The notes beneath the pieces are model-generated. The model was not told where the DNA came from and ran no database searches. It saw only the letters and a list, made by a program, of their open reading frames with translations. Source: Planctomycetota bacterium (GTDB taxonomy: Bacteria > Planctomycetota > Planctomycetia > Planctomycetales > Planctomycetaceae). From it: a stretch of 64,000 nt of DNA. The stretch's first letter is position 1, and every line of letters begins with the position of its first letter. The stretch is from assembly GCA_016872645.1 (NCBI GenBank), contig VGZH01000010.1, positions 1-64,000 of the forward strand. The letters are read 5' to 3'. A program made the translations under genes and the position numbers. This document shows positions 47,742-57,206 of the stretch, in pieces.

Positions 47742-49304
47742 TCACTCCGGCAAAAGGCGGGCGATCAGCAGGCTGCGGTCGTCGACCTGGCCGGGAGCGG
47801 CGAAGGCACTCTGTCGGTTCCAGACACGATTCAGCAGCGTGAGAGTGTCGGCTGCATGGAGATTGGGCTCGAGCGACCGCAGGATGCCGTCTATTCCGAA
47901 AAACTTGGAATCAACACTGCGTGTTTCGGAGACGCCGTCACTGTAGCAGACCAGGACGTCGCGAGGTTGCAGTTCGATCGAGTCCGAGGTGTATTTGGTC
48001 TCCTCGACGATTCCCAACAACAAATCGTGCGATGCCACCGAAATGACTTCGTCACCGCGCAGGAGTAATGGGCTTGGATGTCCCGCATTGGTGTACGTGA
48101 ACTTGTTTGTCTGCGTATTGAGTACGCCGTAGACGAGGCTCATGAAATGCGGCAGTCGCCGAGTGTGAAACAAGGATCGATTAACGAGTTCGAGAACTCG
48201 CGCCGTGTCACGGGCGTCCTCCGGGCGGCTCGCCAGTTGGGCTTCGAGAGCTCCGTGAACTCCGGTCATCACGACTGCGGCAGGAACGCTGTTGCCGGTC
48301 GCGTCACCAATAAAGATGGCGATCTCGTGGCCAGAAAGCGCCCTGATCTCACACAAATCTCCGCCGATCTCGAAGCGGCTACTCACGCGCCAGGCGGCCT
48401 CGAAGTTCGATCGCCGCAGCGTCCTGGCGGGCGCATCGCCTTCCGTCTCATTGAGCGACAAGAGCTCATTGCGCAACCGTTGGTGCGTCGCGGATTCGCG
48501 TTGCCAGACGACTTGTTCCAGCAGCGATGCGATCTGAAAACTCAGCGAATCCAGAAGCTGCTTTTCGCGCGGTTCGAGGATCCTCTGCCGACGATCGAAG
48601 AACCACAATGTTCCCAGCACACCACAGGCGGCTTGCACTGGCAGGCAGAAGCCGATCGAAGCATCGGCCGGCAGCCAGCCATTCGACGTTCCATCATCTC
48701 GCCGCAGCACAATGTGTGTACCGCACGACAGCACTTGCAGGTCCGGCGGTTCATTCCGCAACAACCGATTCGCCTGCGGGATGAATTGAAATTCGATTCG
48801 ATGGGACACACGCAGCCGCAACTCATCGCCAGAAGGTTCCATTAGGAAAAGTCCGGCAGATCGAAAGCCGGTTAACTGCAGCCCGGCCCGCAGCAGTTGT
48901 TTGATCGCACCGAGCATCTCCGATCCCTGAGGAACGGACTGTTTGCGATTGACGAATGGCTCAAGCTCAAGAGTCTGGACGTCCGATTGGCGAATCGTTG
49001 AGAAGACTTGTTGAACCAAATCGGCCAGCCCCTGGGAGAGTTGGCTGACCATCGCAAACGATCGATCAACTTGTCGCTCGTGAGGCAAATCGAGTCGCAA
49101 TTGGCCGAGCAGTTGTTGGCCGTCGCGAAGCTCGGTTTGCCAGCAGGATTGCCGAGGAATCATCAACGCGCTGTCGGAGGATTGATCCGCCGGAATATAT
49201 CTCAGCGGCCAACCAGTCGCGTTGGAAAAATGCGTACACAATTCCGGCACCCACTCGTCGGAACGACGCTGCGGGTAACCTCGTGTTTTGGGTGCGGCCA
49301 TCAT
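47742..49304 (-). CDS. SpoIIE/PP2C-type serine/threonine phosphatase with a GAF domain
   Basis: The 520-residue protein has a long N-terminal region, a GAF-like domain at about 145-260 (A-G-L-F-L-M-E-P-S-G-D-E, F-C-L-P-V-Q-A-A-C-G-V-L-G) and a linker helix. A C-terminal PPM/SpoIIE phosphatase lies at about 300-520. Metal-binding motifs are G-G-D-L-C-E (first Asp), G-D-A-T-G-N-S-V-P-A and Y-S-D-G-V-S-E-T. Such proteins dephosphorylate anti-sigma-factor antagonists in partner-switching stress pathways. No STAS or kinase partner is adjacent. It converges on the candidate selenoprotein gene (14-base gap). ATG 49304 or 49301 could be the start. Confidence 0.88.
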   Translation of the reverse strand: MMAAPKTRGYPQRRSDEWVPELCTHFSNATGWPLRYIPADQSSDSALMIPRQSCWQTELRDGQQLLGQLRLDLPHERQVDRSFAMVSQLSQGLADLVQQVFSTIRQSDVQTLELEPFVNRKQSVPQGSEMLGAIKQLLRAGLQLTGFRSAGLFLMEPSGDELRLRVSHRIEFQFIPQANRLLRNEPPDLQVLSCGTHIVLRRDDGTSNGWLPADASIGFCLPVQAACGVLGTLWFFDRRQRILEPREKQLLDSLSFQIASLLEQVVWQRESATHQRLRNELLSLNETEGDAPARTLRRSNFEAAWRVSSRFEIGGDLCEIRALSGHEIAIFIGDATGNSVPAAVVMTGVHGALEAQLASRPEDARDTARVLELVNRSLFHTRRLPHFMSLVYGVLNTQTNKFTYTNAGHPSPLLLRGDEVISVASHDLLLGIVEETKYTSDSIELQPRDVLVCYSDGVSETRSVDSKFFGIDGILRSLEPNLHAADTLTLLNRVWNRQSAFAAPGQVDDRSLLIARLLPE

Positions 49305-49500
49305 CACAGACTCTGGGAAGGAGGTCTGATTGAGATCGGCCTTTTTGAGGAATTTGACGACTGTTGTTCACTGCGTCGAGCAGCCTCGCGAAGCGCGATG
49401 GGCGGTCTTGCGGCTTGAGTCGCCAAAACCGAAGGCATTACAGTGCGGTCGTCGGGATGTGCCGATTTGGCCGATTGATCCAGTTTTTGGAGGTCTGCGG

Positions 49501-50055
49501 ATGAAAGCGATTCGTGGTTGCGCTGGTGTGGCGTGTCTGGTTGCTGCAGTGGTTGCCTTTGGAGCTGACGAGTCAGCGACTGTTACGATCCGAAACGCTC
49601 ACTTGTGTTGCGGCGGATGCGTTGATGGCGCGAAGAGCGCCCTCGACGGCCTCGAAGGAATTTCGGAGGTGAAGGCGGACGTGAACAGCAAGTCGATCGT
49701 CTTCGCGGCCAAAAGCGAACAGGCCGCAATGAAAGGGATCGAGAGTCTTGCCGACCATGGTTTTTTCGGCAAAGCGGCGTTCGGAAAGAAGGATTTGAAT
49801 TTTCCGGAGGTCGGAGCCAAGAAGGGCGAGAAGCGAGATTCGCTGACATTTACCGGAGTGCATCTTTGCTGCGGAGCATGCCGAAAAGCGGTTCACGAGG
49901 CGTTCACGAAACTCGACGGCATGACATCGATGGAGATTGACGCGGCGGCTCAGACTGTGAAACTCAACGGGGCAGGACTGGTTGTTGCGGACGCAGTCGC
50001 GTTGCTGCAAAAGGCTGGCTTCTACGGCAAACTCGCGAAAGCCGAAAAGAAGTGA
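49501..50055 (+). CDS. Exported protein with two heavy-metal-associated (HMA-like) domains
   Basis: The 184-residue product (ATG 49501, GGAGG 7 bases upstream) has a signal peptide (A-G-V-A-C-L-V-A-A-V-V-A-F-G-A). It then has two copies of an HMA-like fold of about 70 residues. Each begins with a metal-site motif: H-L-C-C-G-G-C near residue 35 and H-L-C-C-G-A-C near 121. Each also has an L-D-G-(L/M) helix and an F-(F/Y)-G-K end. Typical HMA proteins have CxxC; here it is CCxxC preceded by His. It could bind copper or another soft metal in the periplasm. Function is unproven. Confidence 0.82.
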   Translation: MKAIRGCAGVACLVAAVVAFGADESATVTIRNAHLCCGGCVDGAKSALDGLEGISEVKADVNSKSIVFAAKSEQAAMKGIESLADHGFFGKAAFGKKDLNFPEVGAKKGEKRDSLTFTGVHLCCGACRKAVHEAFTKLDGMTSMEIDAAAQTVKLNGAGLVVADAVALLQKAGFYGKLAKAEKK

Positions 50056-50112
50056 CAATGGATTCGGATGGGCGCATGCATCGCGATCCGAGTGCTCAAT
50101 CGAAGCCCCGCG

Positions 50113-51195
50113 TCAATCGTTCGGGCTGTCTGCCGATCCTGCGTCTGCCATTGGAGTCGCTTGAGCGACTCGCGAAACACTTGTTGCCGCTGGTTTCGCC
50201 GCGACTGGGGTTTCCATGTCGCTTTCAAGTTCGGCGAGGATGCCGTCGTCGATTTCCGAGAGGTCTCGGGGCGGAAGTTGGGACAAAGTTTTCCCGGTCG
50301 AGTCCGTTTCATCGGCGTCGGTTGTGCGACGAATGGACGGCCCCGATTTGGCGGGTTTGAACTTCGGCTTCCGATTCGTCGAGTCCGAGGACTCAGCCGC
50401 GTCATTTGACTGTTCCGTCACTTTTCCCGAGGGCTTCGTTGTCGGCCGCAGAGTTTTCACTGTTTGGTCTGGTGAGATGCGACTGGATGAGTGGACGCTG
50501 CCGATTGAGCCGCTGGTCGAGCGTGTCTCAGTAAGATCGGGGATGTTCAGCTTCATGCCGATCTTCAAATCGTTCACGCTTTTCAATTGGTCACGATTGG
50601 CCTGAAAAACTTCTTGATACCGAGCCTGGCTGCCCAGGTACTTTCCAGCGATCGAGGACAACGTCTCTCCATCGGTGACAATGTGGGTGCGACCTTTGGC
50701 CGACGTCGCAGTCAAGGCATCGGTGCCGCCTCGGCGAGCCGTTGATTGGTCCTTGTTGGCAACATCCCATTCAGTGTTGTGAATCGGAATCGGAACGGCC
50801 GGCGCATCCTGCGGCGAAGGCGTGAGTGTCGAGAATTCTGACGACATTGGATTTCGGTCGTTGCCGAAAAGCGGATCTCGCGAACCATTCACGCGGTTGC
50901 GTTGAGCGGTTCCAGGGCTGGAGGACGGATTGTCTCGGAGAAAATCTGGCAAGTCGTTTGGATCGAAACCACTCCGAGATCGTTCGGCCGCACGTCGCGG
51001 ATCGTTTCCGCGAGTTCGAGTGTCCGGGTCCGAGTACGGTCTGCGGTTGAGGTGCGCGATCTCTTGATCGAGTTTGTTTGGGTCCTGCAGCTCTGGCCCG
51101 TTGTTCCGAGGCGCGTCGTCTCGAAAAAAGAACGCTCCAACGATGCTGCACAGCAGGATCGCCAACGCCAATCCCACTTTTTTGTCCCGGTGCAT
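50113..51195 (-). CDS. LysM-domain protein with N-terminal membrane anchor
   Basis: The 360-residue protein (ATG 51195, AAGGAG upstream) starts with a single hydrophobic segment (V-G-L-A-L-A-I-L-L-C-S-I-V-G-A-F-F-F), then a long disordered, Pro/Ser/Arg-rich stretch. A LysM domain follows at about 165-215 (H-I-V-T-D-G-E-T-L-S-S-I-A, K-Y-L-G, I-G-M-K-L-N-I-P). The C-terminal 140 residues are low-complexity Ser/Thr/Lys. LysM binds peptidoglycan-like GlcNAc polymers, so the protein may link membrane and cell wall. No enzymatic domain is present. Confidence 0.85.
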   Translation of the reverse strand: MHRDKKVGLALAILLCSIVGAFFFRDDAPRNNGPELQDPNKLDQEIAHLNRRPYSDPDTRTRGNDPRRAAERSRSGFDPNDLPDFLRDNPSSSPGTAQRNRVNGSRDPLFGNDRNPMSSEFSTLTPSPQDAPAVPIPIHNTEWDVANKDQSTARRGGTDALTATSAKGRTHIVTDGETLSSIAGKYLGSQARYQEVFQANRDQLKSVNDLKIGMKLNIPDLTETRSTSGSIGSVHSSSRISPDQTVKTLRPTTKPSGKVTEQSNDAAESSDSTNRKPKFKPAKSGPSIRRTTDADETDSTGKTLSQLPPRDLSEIDDGILAELESDMETPVAAKPAATSVSRVAQATPMADAGSADSPND

Positions 51196-51547
51196 GACTT
51201 GAGTCTCCTTTGCCGCAGTAAACACACGAGGTGCGATCTCAAGGAGAATGTGCGCTATGCGCGGACGTTGACGGTTTGAAACATGCCGGCAGTTCAAGAA
51301 TTTCAGGCATGACCGGCCGGATGCTCCGGTCTTGAGTGATTTGCGCGAGCCATCGCCAGATTTCCTGAAGCGACCTGTCTGCGAATTTGACTTCGCGACA
51401 ATCGTTACTTTCGGACAACTCGGTGCGATCCACCAACTGCCGACACAGGTCGCAACGGATCAATACTTCGTTTCGGACTCGAAAAGCATTTGATATCTTG
51501 CCGCCTCGCTTCGGGGCGTTTGTGACATAACAACAGGGCAAAGCATC
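51196..51547. other. Gene-free divergent region of about 350 bases
   Basis: The gap between the LysM gene and the divergent aspartokinase gene must hold both promoters. I see no convincing gene, repeat or riboswitch-like structure. A lysine riboswitch would be expected in some phyla, but I do not recognise one. Confidence 0.5.
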
Positions 51548-53332
51548 GTGTCGATTATTGTGCAGAAGTTCGGTGGAACCAGCGTGGCGACCGCCGAGAA
51601 GATACTGGCGGCGGCCCAGCGCGCGGTGGATGCCAAACGCAAGGGACATCAGGTGGTGATGGTGATTTCCGCTCGCGGACAGAAAACCGATGAGCTGGTC
51701 GATTTGGCCAATGAGATTTCTGACAACCCGCCCGCTCGAGAAATGGACATGCTCCTGGCAACCGGCGAACAGGAAGCGGTCGCACTTGTGGCGATGGCGA
51801 TTCAAGAACTCGGGGAACCGGCCGTCAGTCTTACTGGTGCTCAGATCGGAGTGCTCACCGACAATACTTTCACGAAGGCACGCATCAAAAAAATCTCCAC
51901 CGAGCGAATGCGAAAGGCTCTGGACGCGGGCAAGATCGTGGTGGCCGCTGGTTTTCAGGGTATCGACGAGGACTTCAACATCACGACTCTTGGTCGAGGT
52001 GGCAGCGACACCACGGCGACCGCGCTGGCCGCTGTGTTGCAAGCGGAAGAATGCGAAATCTACACCGACGTCGAAGGGATCTTCACCACCGATCCGCGCA
52101 TCGTTAAAAACGCCAGGAAACTCAATCGCATCTCGTATGACGAGATGCTCGAACTGACCAGCCTGGGCGGCGGAAAGATGCACTCGCGGTCGATTGAGTT
52201 TGCGAAAAAGTACCGAGTACGACTGCGAGTACGTCCCGGTTTCAACGACACGCTCGGCACGCTGATCTGTCCCGAAGCAGACGACGATGGCCCGATCGCG
52301 ACCGGTTTGGCGCTCGTGAAAGACGAGGTTCGTGTCAGTTTGTGTGACATTCCCGATCGCCCCGGCGTGATGAGTCTGATCTTTGCGAAGATGGCTCAAC
52401 GGAAAATCTCGATTGACATGGTCGTGCAAGACGTCGCCAGTGGGGGGCTGGCTCAAGTATCGTTCACTGTCCCGCAGAACGATCTTGCGGAGACGCTCAC
52501 TGCGGCAGAAGAAGCGGTCACGGAACTCGGAGCGGGCATGGTGCAGCACGGCACGAATGTCGCAAAAGTTTCGAGTGTCGGCACCGGGATGCGGCATCAC
52601 ACCGGAGTCGCGGCGGTGATGTTTCAAGCTCTCGCCGACCAGGGCATCAGCATCGGCATGATCACAACCGGCGACATCAAGATTTCATGTCTCGTCGATC
52701 GGAGCCGTTGCCTAGACGCTCTGAAGGCCGTGCATGACGGATTCAAACTTCACGAAGATTCCGCGGTGGCTCCGCTCGTAGGCTGGGAAGCGAAGCCCGA
52801 AGCGACATTGTCGCACCACTCGCGTGATGAATTGGAACGAGACGTGGTGAGCCGCCTGGCACACATGGAAGACATCGTCGTCAGTGAAGTGCTGCTCGAT
52901 GCCGACCAGTCGCGAGTCAGTATTCGCAATCTGCCTGATGAGCCGGGGGTTGCTGCAAAGATCTTCACGGCTGTTGCCGAAGGCGGAGTCATGGTGGACA
53001 TGATCGTCCAAAACATCAGCCAGCGCGGGCACGCCAACTTGTCGTTTACGGTCCTGCGCAAAGACCTCGATCAATGCCTGCTTCTGGTTCGCGAAGTGCT
53101 CGAACCGTGGCGTGACGCGGCACTCAGTTTTGAACGCGACATCGCCAAATTGTCGGTGATGGGTATCGGTCTCCGCAGCCATACTGGTGTTGGCGAGAAG
53201 ATGTTTCGTGCCTTGGCTGGTGCCAACGTCAACATCCAGATGGTCAGCACCAGCGAAATTCGCATCAGCGCAGTGGTCTCGCCAACTGACGGGCAACCTG
53301 CGCTTCAGGCATTGTTGAAGACCTTTGATTAG
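51548..53332 (+). CDS. lysC: Aspartate kinase with four ACT domains
   Basis: Aspartokinase phosphorylates aspartate, the first step to lysine, threonine and methionine. The 594-residue protein (GTG start) has the kinase domain at about 1-260 with V-Q-K-F-G-G-T-S-V and G-R-G-G-S-D-T-T-A. Instead of the usual two ACT domains (about 400-residue proteins), two ACT pairs follow at about 265-410 and 430-594. Each pair contains D-x-P-x-x-P-G-V-type and G-x-G-(M/L)-R-x-H-T-G-V motifs. The duplicated regulatory module is expected to respond to end-product amino acids. MR/MLE-type gene follows after 28 bases. Confidence 0.92.
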   Translation: MSIIVQKFGGTSVATAEKILAAAQRAVDAKRKGHQVVMVISARGQKTDELVDLANEISDNPPAREMDMLLATGEQEAVALVAMAIQELGEPAVSLTGAQIGVLTDNTFTKARIKKISTERMRKALDAGKIVVAAGFQGIDEDFNITTLGRGGSDTTATALAAVLQAEECEIYTDVEGIFTTDPRIVKNARKLNRISYDEMLELTSLGGGKMHSRSIEFAKKYRVRLRVRPGFNDTLGTLICPEADDDGPIATGLALVKDEVRVSLCDIPDRPGVMSLIFAKMAQRKISIDMVVQDVASGGLAQVSFTVPQNDLAETLTAAEEAVTELGAGMVQHGTNVAKVSSVGTGMRHHTGVAAVMFQALADQGISIGMITTGDIKISCLVDRSRCLDALKAVHDGFKLHEDSAVAPLVGWEAKPEATLSHHSRDELERDVVSRLAHMEDIVVSEVLLDADQSRVSIRNLPDEPGVAAKIFTAVAEGGVMVDMIVQNISQRGHANLSFTVLRKDLDQCLLLVREVLEPWRDAALSFERDIAKLSVMGIGLRSHTGVGEKMFRALAGANVNIQMVSTSEIRISAVVSPTDGQPALQALLKTFD

Positions 53333-53360
53333 TTGCTGACGAATTCGACTCATGTGACCC

Positions 53361-54551
53361 ATGCGAGTTACACGCCTCACGGCCTTTCACGTCCGCATTC
53401 CGCTGAAGCACAAAGTGCGTCATGCATCTCATGCACGTGAGGATACCGATTCGCTGATCATACGCTGCGAACTCGACAACGGCGTAATCGGCTGGGGTGA
53501 GGGATTGCCGCGGCCATACGTCACCGGCGAGACCATCGACAACGTCTGGACCTTGTTGGCCGAAAGCGATCTTCCGCGACAAATAACGGATCCGTTCAGC
53601 AATCTGTCGCAGGTGATCTCTCTCGCTGATGAAATCAAGCTCAAGATCCCTGGGAGTGTTGGCATGTTTGGCCAACGCGAGTGTTTTGGAAATTCTGCCA
53701 AGTGTGCAATCGAACTCAGTCTGCTGGATGCTGCCGCACGTTCCGAAGGGGTGCCGCTGTCGAGAGTCACTGAACTGTTGCCTGAATCGTTCGCGATTCG
53801 CCAGTCAAAAACCGACGTTCGATATTCCGCCGCCATCACCGCCATGTCTCCGTGGGCCACCACAGTCAGAGCTTGGAAGATCTGGCTTTACGGCTTTCAC
53901 CAATGCAAACTGAAAGTCGGCCTCGACGGAGGGGATGATGCGGAGTTACTGCGTCGCATCCGCAAGATCCTGCCAGCAAGCCGAGTGGAATTGCGGATCG
54001 ATGCTAATGAAGCCTGGACGTGCGATAACCTGGAGTCGAAGTTGGCACCGCTGTTGCCATGTGAGATCACGTCGCTCGAACAACCAGTTCCACATTCGAT
54101 CGTTGAAGGCTTGGCCAGATTGCGGGGTCGGATCGGCGTCCTGCTGATGCTCGACGAGTCGTTGTGCAGCCTGGCCGACGCTCGTCGAGCCATCGAATCA
54201 GGACTATGCGACTTGTTCAACATTCGGCTGTCCAAGTGCGGCGGCTTCGTAAACTCCCTCCGATTGGCCGCACTCGCGCATCAAGCGGGACTCGGCTATC
54301 AACTTGGTTGTCAAGTCGGCGAGACAGGCCTCTTGTCAGCCGCCGGTCGACACTTCGCGTGCTCAGTCGCAAACATTCGATATCTGGAAGGCAGCTACGA
54401 TCGCCATCTTGTTCGCGAGCGGCTGACAGTTCAAGACATCACATTTGGCAGACGGGGAGTCGCACCGGCGCTCACTGGTCCGGGATTGGGTGTCACCGTC
54501 GATGAAGGGGCGCTTCGACGAATCACTGTTCGCGAGCAGCACCTCCTGTAG
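53361..54551 (+). CDS. Enolase-superfamily enzyme (mandelate racemase / muconate lactonizing type, possible dipeptide epimerase)
   Basis: The 396-residue protein has the two-domain enolase-superfamily layout. Catalytic features are K-x-K in Q-C-K-L-K-V-G, metal ligands Asp in I-D-A-N-E-A-W, Glu in L-E-Q-P-V and Asp in M-L-D-E-S, and a late Lys in R-L-S-K-C-G-G. This pattern (KxK plus late Lys) is the MLE-subgroup set, used by dipeptide epimerases and o-succinylbenzoate synthases. The substrate cannot be read. It lies 28 bases after aspartokinase and may be co-transcribed with it. Confidence 0.87.
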   Translation: MRVTRLTAFHVRIPLKHKVRHASHAREDTDSLIIRCELDNGVIGWGEGLPRPYVTGETIDNVWTLLAESDLPRQITDPFSNLSQVISLADEIKLKIPGSVGMFGQRECFGNSAKCAIELSLLDAAARSEGVPLSRVTELLPESFAIRQSKTDVRYSAAITAMSPWATTVRAWKIWLYGFHQCKLKVGLDGGDDAELLRRIRKILPASRVELRIDANEAWTCDNLESKLAPLLPCEITSLEQPVPHSIVEGLARLRGRIGVLLMLDESLCSLADARRAIESGLCDLFNIRLSKCGGFVNSLRLAALAHQAGLGYQLGCQVGETGLLSAAGRHFACSVANIRYLEGSYDRHLVRERLTVQDITFGRRGVAPALTGPGLGVTVDEGALRRITVREQHLL

Positions 54552-54581
54552 GACGAGCGCTCTTGTCCGTTTCGCTTTTGG

Positions 54582-56183
54582 CTACTGCGGGCCGTTGGAT
54601 TCGACATCGACGATGCTCGCCGTCGGCTTCGAAAGATCGACAAGCAAGGGTTGCGGCGTATCGACGAACGAGTGATTACCGGCAGCATCGCGTGCAACGA
54701 GGCGCACATAAAGTCGTGAAGGCACACCTTGGCCGACGCTCCAAATGTAGCTGCCTGTGTCGGGTTGCCATCCGCAGATCGGCTCCCAAGGTCCATTTGG
54801 AGTGGCCGAATACGCCAACGAGATGGGCTTGTCGCTCGGGTTGTCGTCGGCGATGCGCCAACTGATCGTGAGCTTGTTCATCTGTCCGCCGGCACCTTGC
54901 TGAATCGGTGACAGTTGCAGTTGCGGGGGAGTGCGATCGACTACGATGACAACTGACGGCTCTTCACCTGGCTGCGGCGGATCATTGGCAAGTCCCGCTC
55001 CGCTGCGCACTCGAATCGAAAATCCGTAGAGGCCATCTTCGGGGACTTCGACCACGAACGGGCTTTGTTTGTCGGCATCGTCGCCATATTTGAACCACTT
55101 CTGGCCGTTGTTCTGGGTGACGAACAATTCAACGGCACTGACTCCGGAAGGGCCGACGTCGTCAACGCGGTAGTTGACTTCGAAGCGATTTGATTTCACC
55201 GCGCGGAAGCGGCCGCTCGAGTTGAAGCGACTCCGGTTCGGGCCCCATTCAGCCGTGTTGACGCGGCCTTGGCCTGCAGTAGATGAATTCGATGTTGTCG
55301 GAACTGAATTGGCGATCTTTGCTTCGCTGGGGAATTGCGTCGGAGCCTGTGCAGAAGTGGCCAATCGATTGCCGGGGGCAGCAAATCCTGAGAACGGCTC
55401 AGAAGGTGGCGGTGGTGCGACGCTGTTGCTGGCCGATGGGCCGAAGGGGAAGTTGCTGGTGGATTCGGGCAACGGCGGCAATTTACTGCCAGCGATTGGC
55501 TGAGTGTGGTCCGCGGCATCGGGACGCTTGCGCATCGGAGCAATTTGTTGGCTCGCTTGAACAGCCACCGCCGTTTGCGCGGATCCGACATTTCCAGCTC
55601 GGTCCGTCGCGGAGCCGCGCACGGTAACCTGTCCACCGCTTGGCACACTCCAACTCGTCTGTCCCGCTGCTTGAGCTTTGACACTGACCGGCAGCCAGTT
55701 GGCACCACCTTGCGAGAACTCCAAGGTCAGTTTTGTGGGGTCGAGATTCGTGTCGGAAACGCTCCAGGAGAGTTGTACTTTTCCTGCTTCGGACTGCTGT
55801 AACAACAACTGCAAATCAGGAGGCGTCCGATCGACAATCACAACGAGTCCGGGTTCGACAACATTCGCATCCGGGTGTAACTGATTTGCCCCATCGAGCG
55901 TTCGTACGGCAAACCAGTATTCGCCGTCCGCAGCGGCCTTGAAATCGAAGCGGCCCGCCTCAGGAGCAACGGTCTGCACATGTCGCCATTCCGAGCCAGC
56001 ATTCCGAGACAGGAAGAGTCGAATCTCTTTGGCGCGCAGCCGACGCATTTCCGCTTGATCAAAACGATAGGGAATTCGGAATCCCGGCTGATTAGTGACG
56101 ATCGGTTGGGGCTGTTGTGCCCAAGCCGCCGTCGAATACGCCAACACGGCGAACCCGCAGAGCATACGAAGAAGCGGCTTCAT
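54582..56183 (-). CDS. Exported planctomycete protein with repeated Ig-like/beta-sandwich segments
   Basis: The 533-residue protein (ATG 56183, GGAG 8 bases upstream) has a signal peptide (L-L-R-M-L-C-G-F-A-V-L-A ... A-W-A-Q). Two or three related beta-rich modules follow: one set contains Y-W-F-A-V-R-T and the other Y-G-F-S-I-R-V-R-S, each leading to V-I-V-D-R-T-P-P. The pattern V-D-x-x-x-P, then A-x-D-x-A-G-N, is typical of Ig-like or Big repeats in bacterial surface proteins. A Pro/Ser-rich linker lies at about 270-370. No catalytic motif is seen. A surface or cell-envelope structural role is likely. Confidence 0.75.
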   Translation of the reverse strand: MKPLLRMLCGFAVLAYSTAAWAQQPQPIVTNQPGFRIPYRFDQAEMRRLRAKEIRLFLSRNAGSEWRHVQTVAPEAGRFDFKAAADGEYWFAVRTLDGANQLHPDANVVEPGLVVIVDRTPPDLQLLLQQSEAGKVQLSWSVSDTNLDPTKLTLEFSQGGANWLPVSVKAQAAGQTSWSVPSGGQVTVRGSATDRAGNVGSAQTAVAVQASQQIAPMRKRPDAADHTQPIAGSKLPPLPESTSNFPFGPSASNSVAPPPPSEPFSGFAAPGNRLATSAQAPTQFPSEAKIANSVPTTSNSSTAGQGRVNTAEWGPNRSRFNSSGRFRAVKSNRFEVNYRVDDVGPSGVSAVELFVTQNNGQKWFKYGDDADKQSPFVVEVPEDGLYGFSIRVRSGAGLANDPPQPGEEPSVVIVVDRTPPQLQLSPIQQGAGGQMNKLTISWRIADDNPSDKPISLAYSATPNGPWEPICGWQPDTGSYIWSVGQGVPSRLYVRLVARDAAGNHSFVDTPQPLLVDLSKPTASIVDVESNGPQ

Positions 56184-56401
56184 TTGAACGTCTCCATCGG
56201 CCGGAAACAGGAGTCTCACCGGTGACTGCAAAATGCCACCAGGCAGAGCATCCGCGCGATGCACCATGCCGTGCCGTCCGTATCGGCCGCAATTGGCGTA
56301 GGACTTGAAACGAATATCCGCACTTCGCTGACATTGCCGATGAGGGAGAATAGGCAAGGCGGTCGAAATTGCCGTTGTGGGGCAAGCGTCCGCAATTCGG
56401 C

Positions 56402-57016
56402 CTAATGGCGCTGTCCAGCTGCAGAATAGTACGGATTTCGGCCCGCTGCGTGGTCGGTCGTATCCAGAATGTCGCCAACTTCAGGGACTGAGTTCCGAAT
56501 CGCGACCTCGACACCTTGTTTCAATGTCGTGTCTGCCGAAGAGCACCCCTGGCAGCCTCCTCCCATTTGCAGGAAGACAGTATTGCCTTGAACGTCGAGC
56601 AAACGAATCACACCACCGTGACTGCGAACCGATGGAAGAATGTCTCGGTCAATGACGGCTTGCACTTTCTCGCGAAGGACGTCGACGGGTGGAATACGTT
56701 CGCGCAAGATCGGATTGACCGCTTCGAGGCCCGTCGCGATGTGTTCGCGAATCGCGGCTCCGATTTGCTTGCCGACAACTTGCCATGGTTCCGGAGTGCG
56801 TTTCGTGACAGTCAGCAGCTGATGCGAGATCAGCACTCCGGCAACACCGGGGATCGCAAACAGCCGCTCAGCCAAAGGCGAACCTTCCGCCGCCTCTCTG
56901 CTGCCGAAGAAGTAGGCCTGGTTGGGGTAGACGGGCCGATCCACCGTGAAGCGACACATCACGGGAATTGACATTGGTTCGGCAGTGATTTTGATATCGG
57001 CGGTCATTTCGTCCAT
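56402..57016 (-). CDS. NifU-like iron-sulfur scaffold/carrier protein (Nfu type)
   Basis: The 204-residue protein has an N-terminal Nfu_N-like domain (about 20-105, with G-S-P-L-A-E-R-L-F and V-A-G-V-L-I) and a C-terminal NifU-like domain (about 115-185). The latter carries the cluster-binding C-x-x-C in G-G-C-Q-G-C-S and L-P-S-V-R-S-H-G-G in front of it. Nfu proteins pass [4Fe-4S] clusters to client enzymes; sulfite reductase encoded at 59242 is a plausible client, though this is inference. Two ATG codons (57016 and 57007) are possible starts. Confidence 0.88.
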   Translation of the reverse strand: MDEMTADIKITAEPMSIPVMCRFTVDRPVYPNQAYFFGSREAAEGSPLAERLFAIPGVAGVLISHQLLTVTKRTPEPWQVVGKQIGAAIREHIATGLEAVNPILRERIPPVDVLREKVQAVIDRDILPSVRSHGGVIRLLDVQGNTVFLQMGGGCQGCSSADTTLKQGVEVAIRNSVPEVGDILDTTDHAAGRNPYYSAAGQRH

Positions 57017-57128
57017 GCTCCTCGTGTCGAAATCTTCAGTTGCTTATCCAAGACGTATCAAACAGCAAGGATAGCGAACCAAACCAAGGCTGCCCATATC
57101 CCGCGAAATTGGAGTTGCCGCAAAAGCG

Positions 57129-57162
57129 AACTGCCCGACTCCAAAACCGGAGTCGGGCAGTT
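57129..57162 (-). terminator. Hairpin terminator of the 57207-59093 gene
   Basis: A perfect 14-bp stem (AACTGCCCGACTCC at 57129-57142 with GGAGTCGGGCAGTT at 57149-57162) encloses a 6-base loop. On the reverse strand the stem is followed by CGCTTTT, so it is a fair terminator for the gene ending at 57207, though the T-run is short. Confidence 0.75.
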
Positions 57163-57206
57163 GCCATGTGGAGCTCAAGTTAACCAACGTAGTGCAGTCG
57201 GTTGAA

